64,000 bases of DNA from Symbiodinium natans (Eukaryota > Sar > Dinophyceae > Suessiales > Symbiodiniaceae): positions 440,025 through 504,024 of the forward strand of contig CAJNDS010000001.1 of NCBI GenBank assembly GCA_905221605.1. Direction: 5' to 3'. The position numbers were made by a program, and so were the translations under genes. Below the pieces are notes generated by a model, which worked only from the letters and a program-made list of their open reading frames with translations, did not search any database and was not told where the DNA came from. Position 1 is the first letter of the stretch. Each line of letters starts with the position of its first letter. Positions 53,501 to 62,310 of this stretch are shown in pieces.

Positions 53501-54429
53501 TGCCTCACGAATGATGCCAAATAACGACATAGCCATGGTCTTCGATGAGTCTCTTTTGTAATACCACACACTCCGCCATGAGTATAGTGGCCCAACACCA
53601 GAGCTCGCGTACTTGTGCACCAATTGTTGATACCACCTCTTCGATTCACCCTCTTTGGGTATACAATCCCTTCCAAAAGCTCCTCACAGTCCACGTAATC
53701 ATACATAGACCTTTCATACATTGACTTGGCTTTTTGCTCTTCTTTTTCCAACTGTGTTCCATCCTCAGCAGTTTCACTTTTGCAGACCAAATAAGCATTT
53801 TCATGAGGAGAACAGCAAGTCGGCCAATACTCATCACCAGGAACATTGTCCTCAACATCTGCATTTTCTTCCAGCTCCCCCAGACCCTGCATGTCATCCT
53901 CGAAAATTTCTAAGGGCGGGCTCTCCCCCCGCTTGCGAAGCAAGCGCAAGGAGCCCACATGACCACGCAGTGAAGAGGCCGGGCTTGTTTCCTTTAACCG
54001 ATGGCGAACCGGAGGATCGCGAGGCGGAGGTAAAGGAGGACCTTCCTCATCAGCGAACCGAAGCGCTGGTTTTTTCCCTTTGAGACGATGCTCTGGAGGA
54101 GAAGGCTCCTGTTCTTCCACCACCCCTTCCAGCTCCAATTCAGGCGGTTCCTTTATATTGGAAAAAATCGTAGTGCAGGGAAATAACACCAGTTCATCCG
54201 GATCTTTTGCAGTCCCTTGAGCTTCCACCCAATAACCACCAGGTAGGTCATCGCATGGACCCAAAAGAAGCGCGGGCTGCGTACGATCGACCCATTGCCG
54301 ACCTTTCTTTGTTCCATCCGGACCCAGCAACTCCCACGGACGACGTTTGACTTGAATTTGAGCACCAAAGGGAAGCAATGCTTTCGGTTTCAACCCCAAC
54401 TCCCTTTCAGCTTTCTGCCACCGTAACAT
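50533..54429 (-). CDS. Copia Pol part: dioxygenase-like segment, reverse transcriptase, RNase H
   Basis: An uninterrupted frame of 1,298 codons. About residues 270-415 resemble a 2-oxoglutarate/Fe(II) dioxygenase core: His and Asp in SLHRDSHNE, GDYKDGQLW, a distal His in PRKLHGPMP, and an Arg in GNRVSLTGY. A Glu/Lys-rich coiled region follows. Reverse transcriptase starts with VVFTRKQGTGRRRARICA and DISKAFL (about 688) and has the YVDD active site in LYVDDFLMAG (about 798). RNase H has ESYADASFAAG (about 985) and STAEAELHAS (about 1,030). The C-terminal tail has two hydrophobic stretches and Cys/His residues (HASSDCDVL, CKHCLKDGW). The ATG at 54,429 is in the middle of Pol; the natural frame enters from integrase. 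Confidence 0.9.
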   Translation of the reverse strand: MLRWQKAERELGLKPKALLPFGAQIQVKRRPWELLGPDGTKKGRQWVDRTQPALLLGPCDDLPGGYWVEAQGTAKDPDELVLFPCTTIFSNIKEPPELELEGVVEEQEPSPPEHRLKGKKPALRFADEEGPPLPPPRDPPVRHRLKETSPASSLRGHVGSLRLLRKRGESPPLEIFEDDMQGLGELEENADVEDNVPGDEYWPTCCSPHENAYLVCKSETAEDGTQLEKEEQKAKSMYERSMYDYVDCEELLEGIVYPKRVNRRGGINNWCTSTRALVLGHYTHGGVCGITKETHRRPWLCRYLASFVRHHNPEAKFSALQISCNAPVSLHRDSHNEKHCCNYVCGFGDYKDGQLWVEDEKVLEEGAEVVEQSYGKKVLPGKLVDIHWNFMSFFPRKLHGPMPWKGNRVSLTGYTPVFMERLSYKDRCYLLQCKFPLPEPQAEEGEKRKWLKMTLKETSLDDLAEEVDYAVFEAHQWALEEHLSIRRLIAEQECCILDEFHGSANESNEEKGSETREWLVKAKRAEEQLSKFLVKAAQVQQMVQENTALEAAEEVEFLQTKTIPTQEAMQELEKWRESLSDEVTSLVKELEVVEPTTQEKLDRLAEEPNAPVIEYVPSLVVFTRKQGTGRRRARICACGNFISSTAATEYEGPRSLSRHSLYAPGLDSTTFRCQVRHAACMVWIIAGLDISKAFLTAPMNRAQREGRLVVVQPPRAAVKLGLCTKEERWIVRKALYGLAESPAAWVEWRDQRLQGMSWVSKDGQAMSFQRSNADPSLFLIMAQEKPEGASKLVGTMGLYVDDFLMAGTMTVLREALEQIRKEWKTSEPEFCGPGCGDGFLKFLGVQIWYRNGSFFLNQEDFVRDLLNRRGYQIDETGKGSNLPMVKETPGEEEEVDIPSLRAAQGAVGEFLWVAIKTRPDLAFCTSQLSLWTSRRPRFVVKKAEEVFRYLAATPTLGLTFGAIATCEKERNEVLRCGRGVKVVESYADASFAAGENEKSHSGAVVVWGDCPVMWATQRQSTVALSTAEAELHASIEGATMIQSCAPIIAALVGTGEESLQKVLYTDSVSTRSIIQYPAGSWRTRHLRIRAAGVRSLVDRGYMVIAHLRGEYMIADLLTKLMSGQVYAKQKALWGLRLLVQGTDLKRASLAMAVMMVAASLQGMATGGEEVSNAGFFCSEEGVCKVANTSTVIVLAQGIEMLVNNSDLVAYLVAAIILWELAWCLFRQLYKRLWVKKVVVIPASATLYTTVGGNCMHASSDCDVLRYSQPRAKTLCKHCLKDGWVVNAEFLGEERAAGT

Positions 54430-55117
54430 TGGCCAATGGCGAGCAGCCAGTGCCCAGTACGCCGGCCCGAGTCGCGCCTCCTTTAAGAGCGACCTGACAC
54501 CACGTTTGAATTAAACCCACACATGCTTCAGCGCGCCCATTTGTTTGCGGGACTCCAGGATCACCAGTGGTCCTATATATCAGACGAGTTTCACAAAAGG
54601 ACCGGAAGCGTGCATTGACAAACTCCCCCGCTCGATCTGAGTGGATTCTCAACACCGGATACCCATGTCTCTGCAAGCGCACCATCATCCTTTGAACCGC
54701 CGACAAAACAGTTGTTTGCTGTTTGTCCACAATCGGCTCCACCATAACGAAGTTGATCATACGGACAGGTTGGGTCAAGTGGTCCTTCAGTTCCTTCCAG
54801 GATTTTTCAGAAGCTTGGATTTTCAACACCTCTGCCTCCAGAACTGGCGCAGGTTCCACCGGCGCAGAGTCTTCCTCCTCGAAGTTAGCGACTGCATCGC
54901 CTAACCATTCTCCGACACCAGCACCTTCATCTGCCACCTGATCTCCAACATTGGAAATTGATACACACCAATAACAGCGTGTCGTGGCTTCTGCTGGTGA
55001 GCATCCTTTGAACACTTGTATGGACCTGCCAAGTCCAATGATAAAGTGTAGGCATCCCCATGCTTCCGCCTCAAATGGCGACGCTCTTTTCCAGCGGCAG
55101 ACACACAAATTTGACAA
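54407..55117 (-). pseudogene. Copia integrase, C-terminal frame
   Basis: Contains the second and third catalytic acidic residues: Asp in RIHSDRAGEFVN and Glu in PQTNGRAEACVG. The first catalytic Asp (LSLDLAGP) is in the preceding frame, so a frameshift near 54,930 splits the catalytic core. Another near 54,500 separates it from reverse transcriptase. Confidence 0.85.
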
Positions 55118-55728
55118 TCACGTCTGAAAGGAATATGCCCCCTTAGGCAATGATCACGGAAAGCTCGCTCCTCAGCTGTCAACCTCCGTAACGTCCCTTC
55201 TCGTTCTTCCTTTTTTAACACCATAGCTTCCCGTTCAGCATCGCTCTCATGCAACCATTGTGCCAACCTGTGACGTATTCTTTTAACCAATCCAAACGCC
55301 CATCGCGCCCATACGGAGGATTGTCCAATACGCTCTTCCAGGGTAGAAGCGAATGTTGCTGACCACGGAACAACCACGCGAACTTGTTCCAACGATTCCC
55401 ATAGTTCCATATCAGACACCAGGAAAGTCGTAGGTTTCACCAGAGCATGTCCCAACGCTCCTTGATCAAAATGTGCAGCGTACATTCCATAACGCTCACA
55501 AAAGCTTTTCACCTCTGGCCAACTCCAGAAGGTAGGACTTGAGAGCCCTTCCTGAGAACCATCCACCAGATCCTCAGCACTCAAGACCGTTTTGCCGTTC
55601 TGAGAGAAATCCTTCCCTATGAGTTCAGGGTCCCCAGGGCTTTCCATGCCAAAGAAGACAGAACTTCCATTGATGACTTCAGCAGTTCCACACCTTGAAT
55701 GCACCGCCACGTCATATAGGAAAAGCAT
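54901..55728 (-). pseudogene. Copia Pol: methyltransferase-like C-terminal part and integrase N-terminus
   Basis: The first half (FFGMESPGDPEL, FWSWPEVKSFCERYGM, HALVKPTTFLVSD) continues the cytosine-methyltransferase-like segment. The second half is the integrase zinc-binding region (RDHCLRGHIPFRRDCQIC) followed by LSLDLAGPYK with the first catalytic Asp. The frame ends at a stop soon after QFPMLE. Confidence 0.75.
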
Positions 55729-55757
55729 CTTCAGAAGTAAAACACCATCCTTTTGAG

Positions 55758-56439
55758 CTAATTCTTGATGTGGCCAAGGAAGACTTTTACTCCCAACCGT
55801 TCAGGCCCACAGCGCCGGCGTAATACAGGTGGACCACCGTCTTCACCTCTCAACCTTGACACTGTCCTGCATGGAGGTCCTCCAACCACAGCAACCACCT
55901 TTCCTTCAGCCGCCAGATGCAGAAGATACTTCCAGACGCTCGAATTATGTAGGTCACCGCCTTTCTTCAAACCCAGCTCCAGTACCTCCACATCCCGACT
56001 GGGAAAATGCCATTTTTGTTTTCCCGAAAATAGGTGTACCACCACCCTTTTTGCTCGCGCCAGCCGTCTCCTTTTATGACGGTTGAAAGGCAACGCCGCA
56101 ATCAATATCTCCACGTGGCAACAGCTCCATCAGCATATTTTCTGGTATATCCCCGTAACACCACCGAAGAAATCTCCAGCATGCCTGGACGAACTCCTCC
56201 TCATTCGCTGACGCTGTCCGCGCTGCGCTTTGCAACGACGTTTTTACAGCCACCTCGTTGTCCGTATTCGGACACCCTTGAACCATACGTGCCACCTTCA
56301 ATGCTTGCTTTGGTGAACACCAATCCATTTCATCGATGATCTGAAGCGCCACCTCCTTTTCCAAAGAGTCCGGGGGACTGTGGGCGTGCACTTTTTTCTG
56401 TTTTTTTTTACGCTCTCGTACTTGAGAACTATCGTTCAA
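55758..56439 (-). pseudogene. Copia Pol: methyltransferase-like N-terminal part
   Basis: Two overlapping frames. The upstream one contains ALQIIDEMDWCSPKQALKVA, a linker after protease. The other reads VVVHLFSGKQ (like motif I of C5-cytosine methyltransferases) and VVGGPPCRTVSRLR (like motif IV with its catalytic Cys). A frame change near 55,795 precedes the continuation in 54,901-55,728. The resemblance is by motif only, and activity is doubtful because of the breaks. Confidence 0.65.
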
Positions 56440-58598
56440 TCTTCAGGTGGTGATCTCTCTTATCTTAATTATCAAATTGCCTTTTCGTTATTTATGTGAG
56501 AACATGCTATGAATGAAGTGCTACTACGCTTCATGCCAGGCCTTGATCACATCGAAACAGCTTTTCAGATCAAGTGAGTATCCCAGTGTTTTGGGCTATA
56601 GCAAGATATCCAGGTGAGTCTATACCTGGCTCAGTTCGTGAACTAGGAGGACAAGACGAAGAACTCACTTTCGATGAGGCTGTTGGTCAAGTAGCAGGTC
56701 AAAAACTCAAGGGACAAGAGACACGACCCATCAAGTGCGATCGTCCTGTGGGAACGGTGTCGGTCCCCCCTCCCAACGACCTACCCTTGCTTCAGCTTTT
56801 CTCAGTATAGTCAGAAGAACGAATCCTAAAATCGCATATTTGAGCACCGGGAAATGAAGGACAGCTATTGGGACAATTGGGACACCCACCTCACAGGCTC
56901 CGATAGGCCAGCATTGGGGCTACTCTATGTTTTGAATCTTGACAGGGCAATGCTGGCTTTGTAGTTTGTATGTGTTAATTTATCTTGGCAACGAAGGGCA
57001 AAGAATTTTGTTTTATTGGATATTGTAGGTTCGCAAGGCAAAGTATTAATCAAATACCATACGGAAAGTCCACTGAAGTACTTTGTTGTTGCGCATGAAT
57101 GAAAAATTCAATGTATTTTATCCAAAACATTCGCCCTATGCGAGTTTAACTACTGCAGCACTTAGTATATAGCTGACTATTGACTAAATGAATTCAATTT
57201 TAAAGACTGTTTTTTGTACAAGTAAAGTACGCACTAGACACTAATTGAAATAGAAGCGGCTTGAGTTTCGTAGTAATGCAACCAATGCTATTGAAGTACT
57301 AGTTAAAGACTACTGATGCGCGATGCCTGAAAAGAGACAGGCTTTAAAATGCACAATTCTCATAGTAAAGTGGTTGTTGCCTCACAAAGGTCACAGCACA
57401 AGTAGATTCACAAACGCAAAAAACATCCCGAAATGCAAGCTTTTCAGGGGAACTTCTGGTGAAGTTTGGATTTGGGGGTTTTAAAGTCTCTCTAGAGAAA
57501 TAAAGCAACTGTTTAAGCAAACAACTCTAGGCAACAAACCTGCTTCCAGACAAATGTTGCTTCTACTCGGCAAAATATAGCCCAACCATGCAATACTCAT
57601 TACATGCTGATTCTACCAATCTAGCAGTCAGTGAATATTCAACTATTGGGTGAGTACAAGATTTATTGATTATACACAGAATATGACATAATGCTCAGTA
57701 AATGGTACTGGACTACAGAAAACTAATTCAATTACGTACTAATGAAATACCATGTATATACTATTTGCTTAGACAAGTACAATTTACATAGAAAAGCCTT
57801 GAAAAGCACAAATTTCCAAGAACCATATCATCCACCCAGTAAAGGCTATAGCACTGAGCATGGGAATGTGGGGTTTGGTGGCAGAACCAATGCTCAAACG
57901 CTCTTTACATGCCACTTGAATATGAAACTAACCTATTCATGTACCCATTAATTACAGTACTCTTTATATACGATGCCTAGAAAAGTACAATTTGCATAGA
58001 AACGCGTAGAAAAGCACAATTTTCTTAGAGGGAAAGGGGGGTCTCAGGAAGGAAAGGCAGTACGGAAAAGCACGAAAAAACCACAAACGCACAAAAACAC
58101 AAAAACAACTACACGAAAAGCCAAAATTCGCAAAAAGAACATAACAGCCAAACAGATATATTTCAGGATTCTCCACAAAATTCTCACGGAAAACAAAAAA
58201 ACAATATTTCAGGACTCTCCAAATCTGTACGGAAAACCAAAAAACCAAAAAAACCAAAAGAACCAAAAAAACCAAAAGAACCAAAAAAACCAAAAAAAAC
58301 CAATTTTCAGGGACTCTTTGAAATTAGGCCATCTGCTGGAAGAGTCCTGAAATATTGGTTTTTTTTGGTTCTTTTGGTTTTTTTGGTTCTTTTGGTTTTT
58401 TTGTTTTTTTTGGTTTTTTTTGGTTTTCCGTACGATTTTCCGTACGGTTTTGGTGGAGAGTCCCGAAATAGTGTTTGTTTTTTTGAGGTTTTTTGTTATC
58501 CGTGGGACTGGAGAGTCTAGAAATATTGTTGCTACTGGGGTTTTTTTAGTTCTTAAACAGCGACAAAAGGCAGAGAAAGTGCACGCCCACAGTCCCCC
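56375..58598. mobile_element. Nested AT-rich insertion with terminal inverted repeats, 2.2 kb
   Basis: The ends are mutual inverses: CGGGGGACTGTGGGCGTGCA at the right end on minus and the same at the left end on plus, extending into ACTTT.T.TG. It splits the copia coding region between protease and the methyltransferase-like part. The composition is AT-rich, there are no TTTAGGG units, and no transposase frame is seen; it looks like a non-autonomous DNA transposon. Its inner part 56,440-58,200 holds nothing else I recognise. Confidence 0.7.
58205..58470. repeat. Large inverted repeat of AAACCAAAA / TTTTGGTTT
   Basis: The left arm has GTACGGAAAACCAAAAAACC and repeated CCAAAAGAACC. The right arm is the inverse, ending GGTTTTCCGTACG. 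The arms are about 100 nt with a central loop near 58,310-58,350. It lies at one end of the nested insertion and would form a long hairpin. Confidence 0.8.
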
Positions 58599-61500
58599 GT
58601 TTTGTTTCCAAACAAGGGCACCCATTCAGATCACGAACGCGAAGTTCCCCCAGAACAGGATGTGAGGCTGTGCACTTGCCACCACGCCACTGAACTCTGA
58701 GACCAACCAAAGCGCTCGCTTTGCCAATTGGCACTAGTGGATCTACCATTTCAGGAGTTACCAGGGTCCCACCTGGGGTAATACACATCTCCCGAGATCC
58801 AACAGCTAAAGACACCAACACCTGTTGCTGCGGAAGCTGTTCACCAGGACGAAGTGATCTGAGAGGATGTGATGCTCCCGAGTCCAACATGCCCATTCCC
58901 GAACACTCATTGGTGTCAGAAACCCTGGCCACATGTAGAACGCATACTCCTCGGCCTTCTCCCTGCTTCGGCAACAACGTGGCATCAGACGAACCGACTC
59001 CACAGTCCGCCCTTCCATTCCTCCATTGAGAATGGGACCAAGACGCACGCTGCCTTTCAGCATGCAAAACCATTTTTTCAGCTGTTTTGTAATCCATAAC
59101 CAAACAGCCATGTTCAAACCACAAGAGCTGGTCCAGCGAAGATTTTGCACCCACGTGACACATCCCATTGATCACAGTGAGGTTCGCCCCAAACTCCAAA
59201 ATCAACCAGAGAGGGATAATCAGGGGCCCATTGTCTTCCCTAATCAACGTCCCTTTCTCTGTAATCCTCATTGCCACACCACCAAGCGCGCTTTGCACCA
59301 TAACAGTAGTGTCGGGTAAACATTCCCATGGAAAAAGCGTCCGCACAAGATGCGTAGCAGCCGTATCCACCAACGCCACTCTCCCTTCCTGCTGAAACAA
59401 TCCAGATCCACATAACATTCGAACACTGGGATCCCCGCTTGATGCTGACTGCGCTGATGACAGCTTCATAGATTTCAGCACTTCCAACGCTTCAGCAAGG
59501 ACTTGATTGGGTGTTGATGGTGATGAGGGACTTGCAGAACCTTTATCCAATCCCGCATTAGCCGTCTCATCTCCCCCTTCAGCTACCTCTGCCTTTTTGG
59601 CATTTCCCCATTTCGCACCTTTGCCGCCCTTTCCCCCTTTGGGAGAATTCCCTTTAGATCTACTTCTCTCAGGGTTTGAGTCCACATTGGAACTTGCACC
59701 ATCCTTATATGGACATTGCGGCTGCAGATGGCCAACGGCCCCACACTCAAAACATCTTCCTCGCTCAAGGGAGTCTTTGTCATGGCGAAATTTACAGCGG
59801 GATCCGAACTTGCAACCTGCATCGGTCTTCCCATATATCCAACAGAAAGGACGTTCACCATCTCCGCTGTACCTTTTTCCTTTCCCTTTGCCTTTGTCAC
59901 CCTCCTCCGTCTCGTCACCAGTTCCCTTTTGGGCCTTGTTTAACCTGGCCCTTTTCTTGGCGTCCGAGTCCTGCTTCACCTCGTGTTCACCAGCACTATG
60001 CAATAGCAGTTCAAACTCTGCTTGTAACATTTCAGCTAGTTTTGTCGCAGTTTCAGAGGTCGGCGAGTAGTCCACCCCCAATTTCTCCCGAAAGGATGCC
60101 ACTCTGAAATGAACCGTAGGGTGTTTCGCCAGCAACGCGGATGATAAACCATCCAATCCCTTGATAAGCAAGGTAGCGTCCGGCTCGGCCGCTCTCAACT
60201 CCCTTAATCGGGAACGCCATTGCGCCCATTGACGCACTCCCTTTATGGCCTCTGAGATCGAGGTTGCTGGAGATGGTTGCACCAAGAAGTTCAACATTGT
60301 GCTGCGCTCATTTGCTCCACCTGGTTGGTAGACCGTCAGCAATTTGTAAAATATCATCACTGACCCCAACATTCGAGTGGAAACGATCTCGGTCTTCAAT
60401 CTCTCCGGAATCGCCTGTAGCAGCAAAGACACCGCTCTCTGCTCCAACAAAACATGCACAGTTTGAACCACCTTGAGCCCTTCCAGCTCAGCCTTGATGC
60501 CCAACCTTTCCAGTGGAGAAACACTCAACCATTTGGCATACGCTTGATATGCCTTTGAGTAGACGCATTGCCACCACACTCTTCCTGTATCTGTCAGCGA
60601 AGACAACATTGGTTCGATCATTGCGATCCAATCACCCAGCGCCGTCGGATTGCTTGGTGCGTAGTCTGCCAAAGTTGGAAGGCTCATCACATGCTTCCCA
60701 AGAGCCTCCGGACGTTCGGTTCCAGAACTATCACCAATGATTGGCATACTACGTGGCACCACTGCTCCAGGAGGTAAACTGACCCTACCACCAGGCCCTT
60801 GAGGCAGTCCATGTCCTATACCAGGCGGAACAGCTGTGAGCGGAACCTTTTCTAATTCCAACTTCCCAGCGACCATTTTCCACCGATACGGAACATCATC
60901 CACCATTGTATATCCACCCGATCCTGCTGAGTTCTCTTGCGTTGCAGTTTCCCGAGCTGAAACAAAACCGGGCTGGTTCCCCACAGGTGCGGCAGAACCA
61001 TCAACACCTGACGGCACGGAAGTAATCGGAACATGTGTTAAACCAGGTGGTCCACTTGCATATCCACCACTTGCAGGACCTCCCATGGGGTAATTCAATG
61101 GAGGCAATCTGGAGGGTTTCTTCCCTTCAGCTACATGCATCATTGGCACTTCTTTTTCATCCTCCACTTGAGCATCCCCCTTCCTGGACCCAGGCAAGGA
61201 TTGAAGATCACAACCCTTTGGCAGGTCGTAGCCCTCAATAGGCAGCCATGTCCCATCAGGCAAGACAGTCCAAAAACCACCCATACCATCAGTATAGAAA
61301 ACTTGTCCTGGCAGGTACTGCTTCTCTGGAGTCATTCCTAGAGGATATGCAGTGTTTGCGTCCACCACTCCAGTGCTCCGTGCCCTTGAAGCTGACCCAG
61401 ATGCAGCAGAGGTATAGCTTTTCTCCTCCACCCGATGCAACCTGTTCCCCAGCTCCTTTGTTTGCACAAGCAACTCTTTCAGCGCACGCTTTACCACCGC

Positions 61501-61638
61501 CATATCTTCACTTTGTTCTTCACCACCAACATCAGGAATGAGCTCTTCGTCGGCTTGCACTCCACCAATAGTACCTCGTTCCATCTGGCCCATTAAGCCT
61601 GACGATGGTCTCTCAACAGCTCCTCGTGCCTTCACCAC
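58546..61638 (-). CDS. Copia Gag-protease frame
   Basis: 1,030 codons. The N-terminal third is low-complexity and Pro/Gly-rich. The central Gag region (about 330-560) is helical. A CCCH finger (C-x9-C-x5-C-x3-H, starting CWIYGKTDAGC, about 596) is followed by a CCHC knuckle (CFECGAVGHLQPQC, about 623). Two aspartic-protease-like signatures follow: VALVDTAATHLVR (about 752) and GMLDSGASHPLR (about 916). The last ~20 residues come from the nested insertion, which provides the stop. An overlapping upstream frame (61,942-61,613, MDMMRRRSEPG) probably encodes the true N-terminus, joined by a frame change. Confidence 0.9.
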   Translation of the reverse strand: MVKARGAVERPSSGLMGQMERGTIGGVQADEELIPDVGGEEQSEDMAVVKRALKELLVQTKELGNRLHRVEEKSYTSAASGSASRARSTGVVDANTAYPLGMTPEKQYLPGQVFYTDGMGGFWTVLPDGTWLPIEGYDLPKGCDLQSLPGSRKGDAQVEDEKEVPMMHVAEGKKPSRLPPLNYPMGGPASGGYASGPPGLTHVPITSVPSGVDGSAAPVGNQPGFVSARETATQENSAGSGGYTMVDDVPYRWKMVAGKLELEKVPLTAVPPGIGHGLPQGPGGRVSLPPGAVVPRSMPIIGDSSGTERPEALGKHVMSLPTLADYAPSNPTALGDWIAMIEPMLSSLTDTGRVWWQCVYSKAYQAYAKWLSVSPLERLGIKAELEGLKVVQTVHVLLEQRAVSLLLQAIPERLKTEIVSTRMLGSVMIFYKLLTVYQPGGANERSTMLNFLVQPSPATSISEAIKGVRQWAQWRSRLRELRAAEPDATLLIKGLDGLSSALLAKHPTVHFRVASFREKLGVDYSPTSETATKLAEMLQAEFELLLHSAGEHEVKQDSDAKKRARLNKAQKGTGDETEEGDKGKGKGKRYSGDGERPFCWIYGKTDAGCKFGSRCKFRHDKDSLERGRCFECGAVGHLQPQCPYKDGASSNVDSNPERSRSKGNSPKGGKGGKGAKWGNAKKAEVAEGGDETANAGLDKGSASPSSPSTPNQVLAEALEVLKSMKLSSAQSASSGDPSVRMLCGSGLFQQEGRVALVDTAATHLVRTLFPWECLPDTTVMVQSALGGVAMRITEKGTLIREDNGPLIIPLWLILEFGANLTVINGMCHVGAKSSLDQLLWFEHGCLVMDYKTAEKMVLHAERQRASWSHSQWRNGRADCGVGSSDATLLPKQGEGRGVCVLHVARVSDTNECSGMGMLDSGASHPLRSLRPGEQLPQQQVLVSLAVGSREMCITPGGTLVTPEMVDPLVPIGKASALVGLRVQWRGGKCTASHPVLGELRVRDLNGCPCLETKRGTVGVHFLCLLSLFKN

Positions 61639-61959
61639 TTCTATCCCCTCCGCTCGCAGGAAGACTTGCCGGCCTTAATTGCCTCAGTCTCATTTCTTCT
61701 TGAGCCCGCTCGCTCCAGAAAGGATTTGCTGCTGGAACCGGAACCACTTCGTTTTCCACCTGAGGCGTTGGTTGTATCATTGCAACCTCCCTACCATCTG
61801 TCAGCGCTTGTACCATTTGTTGTCGTTCTTCACCCCCATCACCACGATTTCCTTCGGCTTCATTGGCCGTTGGCGACAGTCCAGGCTCAGAGCGACGCCG
61901 CATCATGTCCATGGCGTTAAACAAACGAAAAATCTTTACCAATTCCGCAGGAAGCCTAA

Positions 61960-61974
61960 TTTGGGCTCATAACC
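61960..61974 (-). other. Primer binding site, half-tRNA type
   Basis: On minus, the sequence right after the 5' LTR reads GGTTATGAGCCCAAA. This is complementary to an anticodon arm with CTCATAA (Met CAU anticodon), not to a tRNA 3' end. Copia-type elements are known to use a tRNA-Met 5' half as primer. Confidence 0.6.
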
Positions 61975-62183
61975 TACGGGGGGCAACCGAAGGAGGACAG
62001 GGAACAAAACAGTCAACCCCAACAGAAGCCCTTGATCCCCTGGACCAACCAACACCAAACCAACACACACTTCTTTCTTCAGGGCGCATGCCCAAGTTCC
62101 TTGAGGCAAAAGAATTACCGGGTGCATTGACCCTTCAACTTTCAACACCAACTCTTTTCTACAATACCAACTGCAGCTCCGCA
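61975..62183 (-). repeat. 5' LTR of the copia element
   Basis: 209 bp, nearly identical to 50,158-50,366, followed outside by TAGGG. On minus it starts TGCGGAGC and ends CCCCCCGTA, so the usual terminal CA is replaced by TA. Confidence 0.95.
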
Positions 62184-62310
62184 TAGGGTTTAGGGTTTAG
62201 GGTTTTAGGGTTTAGGGTTTAGGGTTTAGGGTTTGGGGTTTGGGGTTTAGGGTTTGGGGTTTAGGGTTTAGGGTTGAGGGTCTGGGGTTTAGGGTTGGGG
62301 TTTAAGGGTC
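62184..62310 (+). repeat. TTTAGGG tract, the copia target site
   Basis: About 17 units with TTTGGGG variants. The copia element interrupts such sequence, as its left flank also reads TTTAGGG. From 62,311 to 63,009 there are only repeats: a TATA/TACG microsatellite (62,561-62,610) and a CTACCAC-type array (about 62,830-62,930). Confidence 0.95.

Larger units (their letters stand above)
50158..62183 (-). mobile_element. Ty1/copia LTR retrotransposon, 12.0 kb, degraded
   Basis: Two 209-bp LTRs bound the element, with TAGGG directly outside both ends. Coding order on minus is Gag (CCCH and CCHC fingers), two protease-like segments, a methyltransferase-like segment, integrase, a dioxygenase-like segment, reverse transcriptase and RNase H. 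Integrase preceding reverse transcriptase defines the copia order. At least three frame changes (near 55,795, 54,930 and 54,500), a probable one near the Gag start (about 61,650) and an internal insertion break the coding region, so this copy is unlikely to be autonomous. It is inserted within TTTAGGG repeats. Confidence 0.95.

Noticed and set aside
51718-61541. Many plus-strand frames across the retrotransposon
   Set aside because: They overlap clear Gag, protease, integrase and reverse-transcriptase frames on minus and show no domains.
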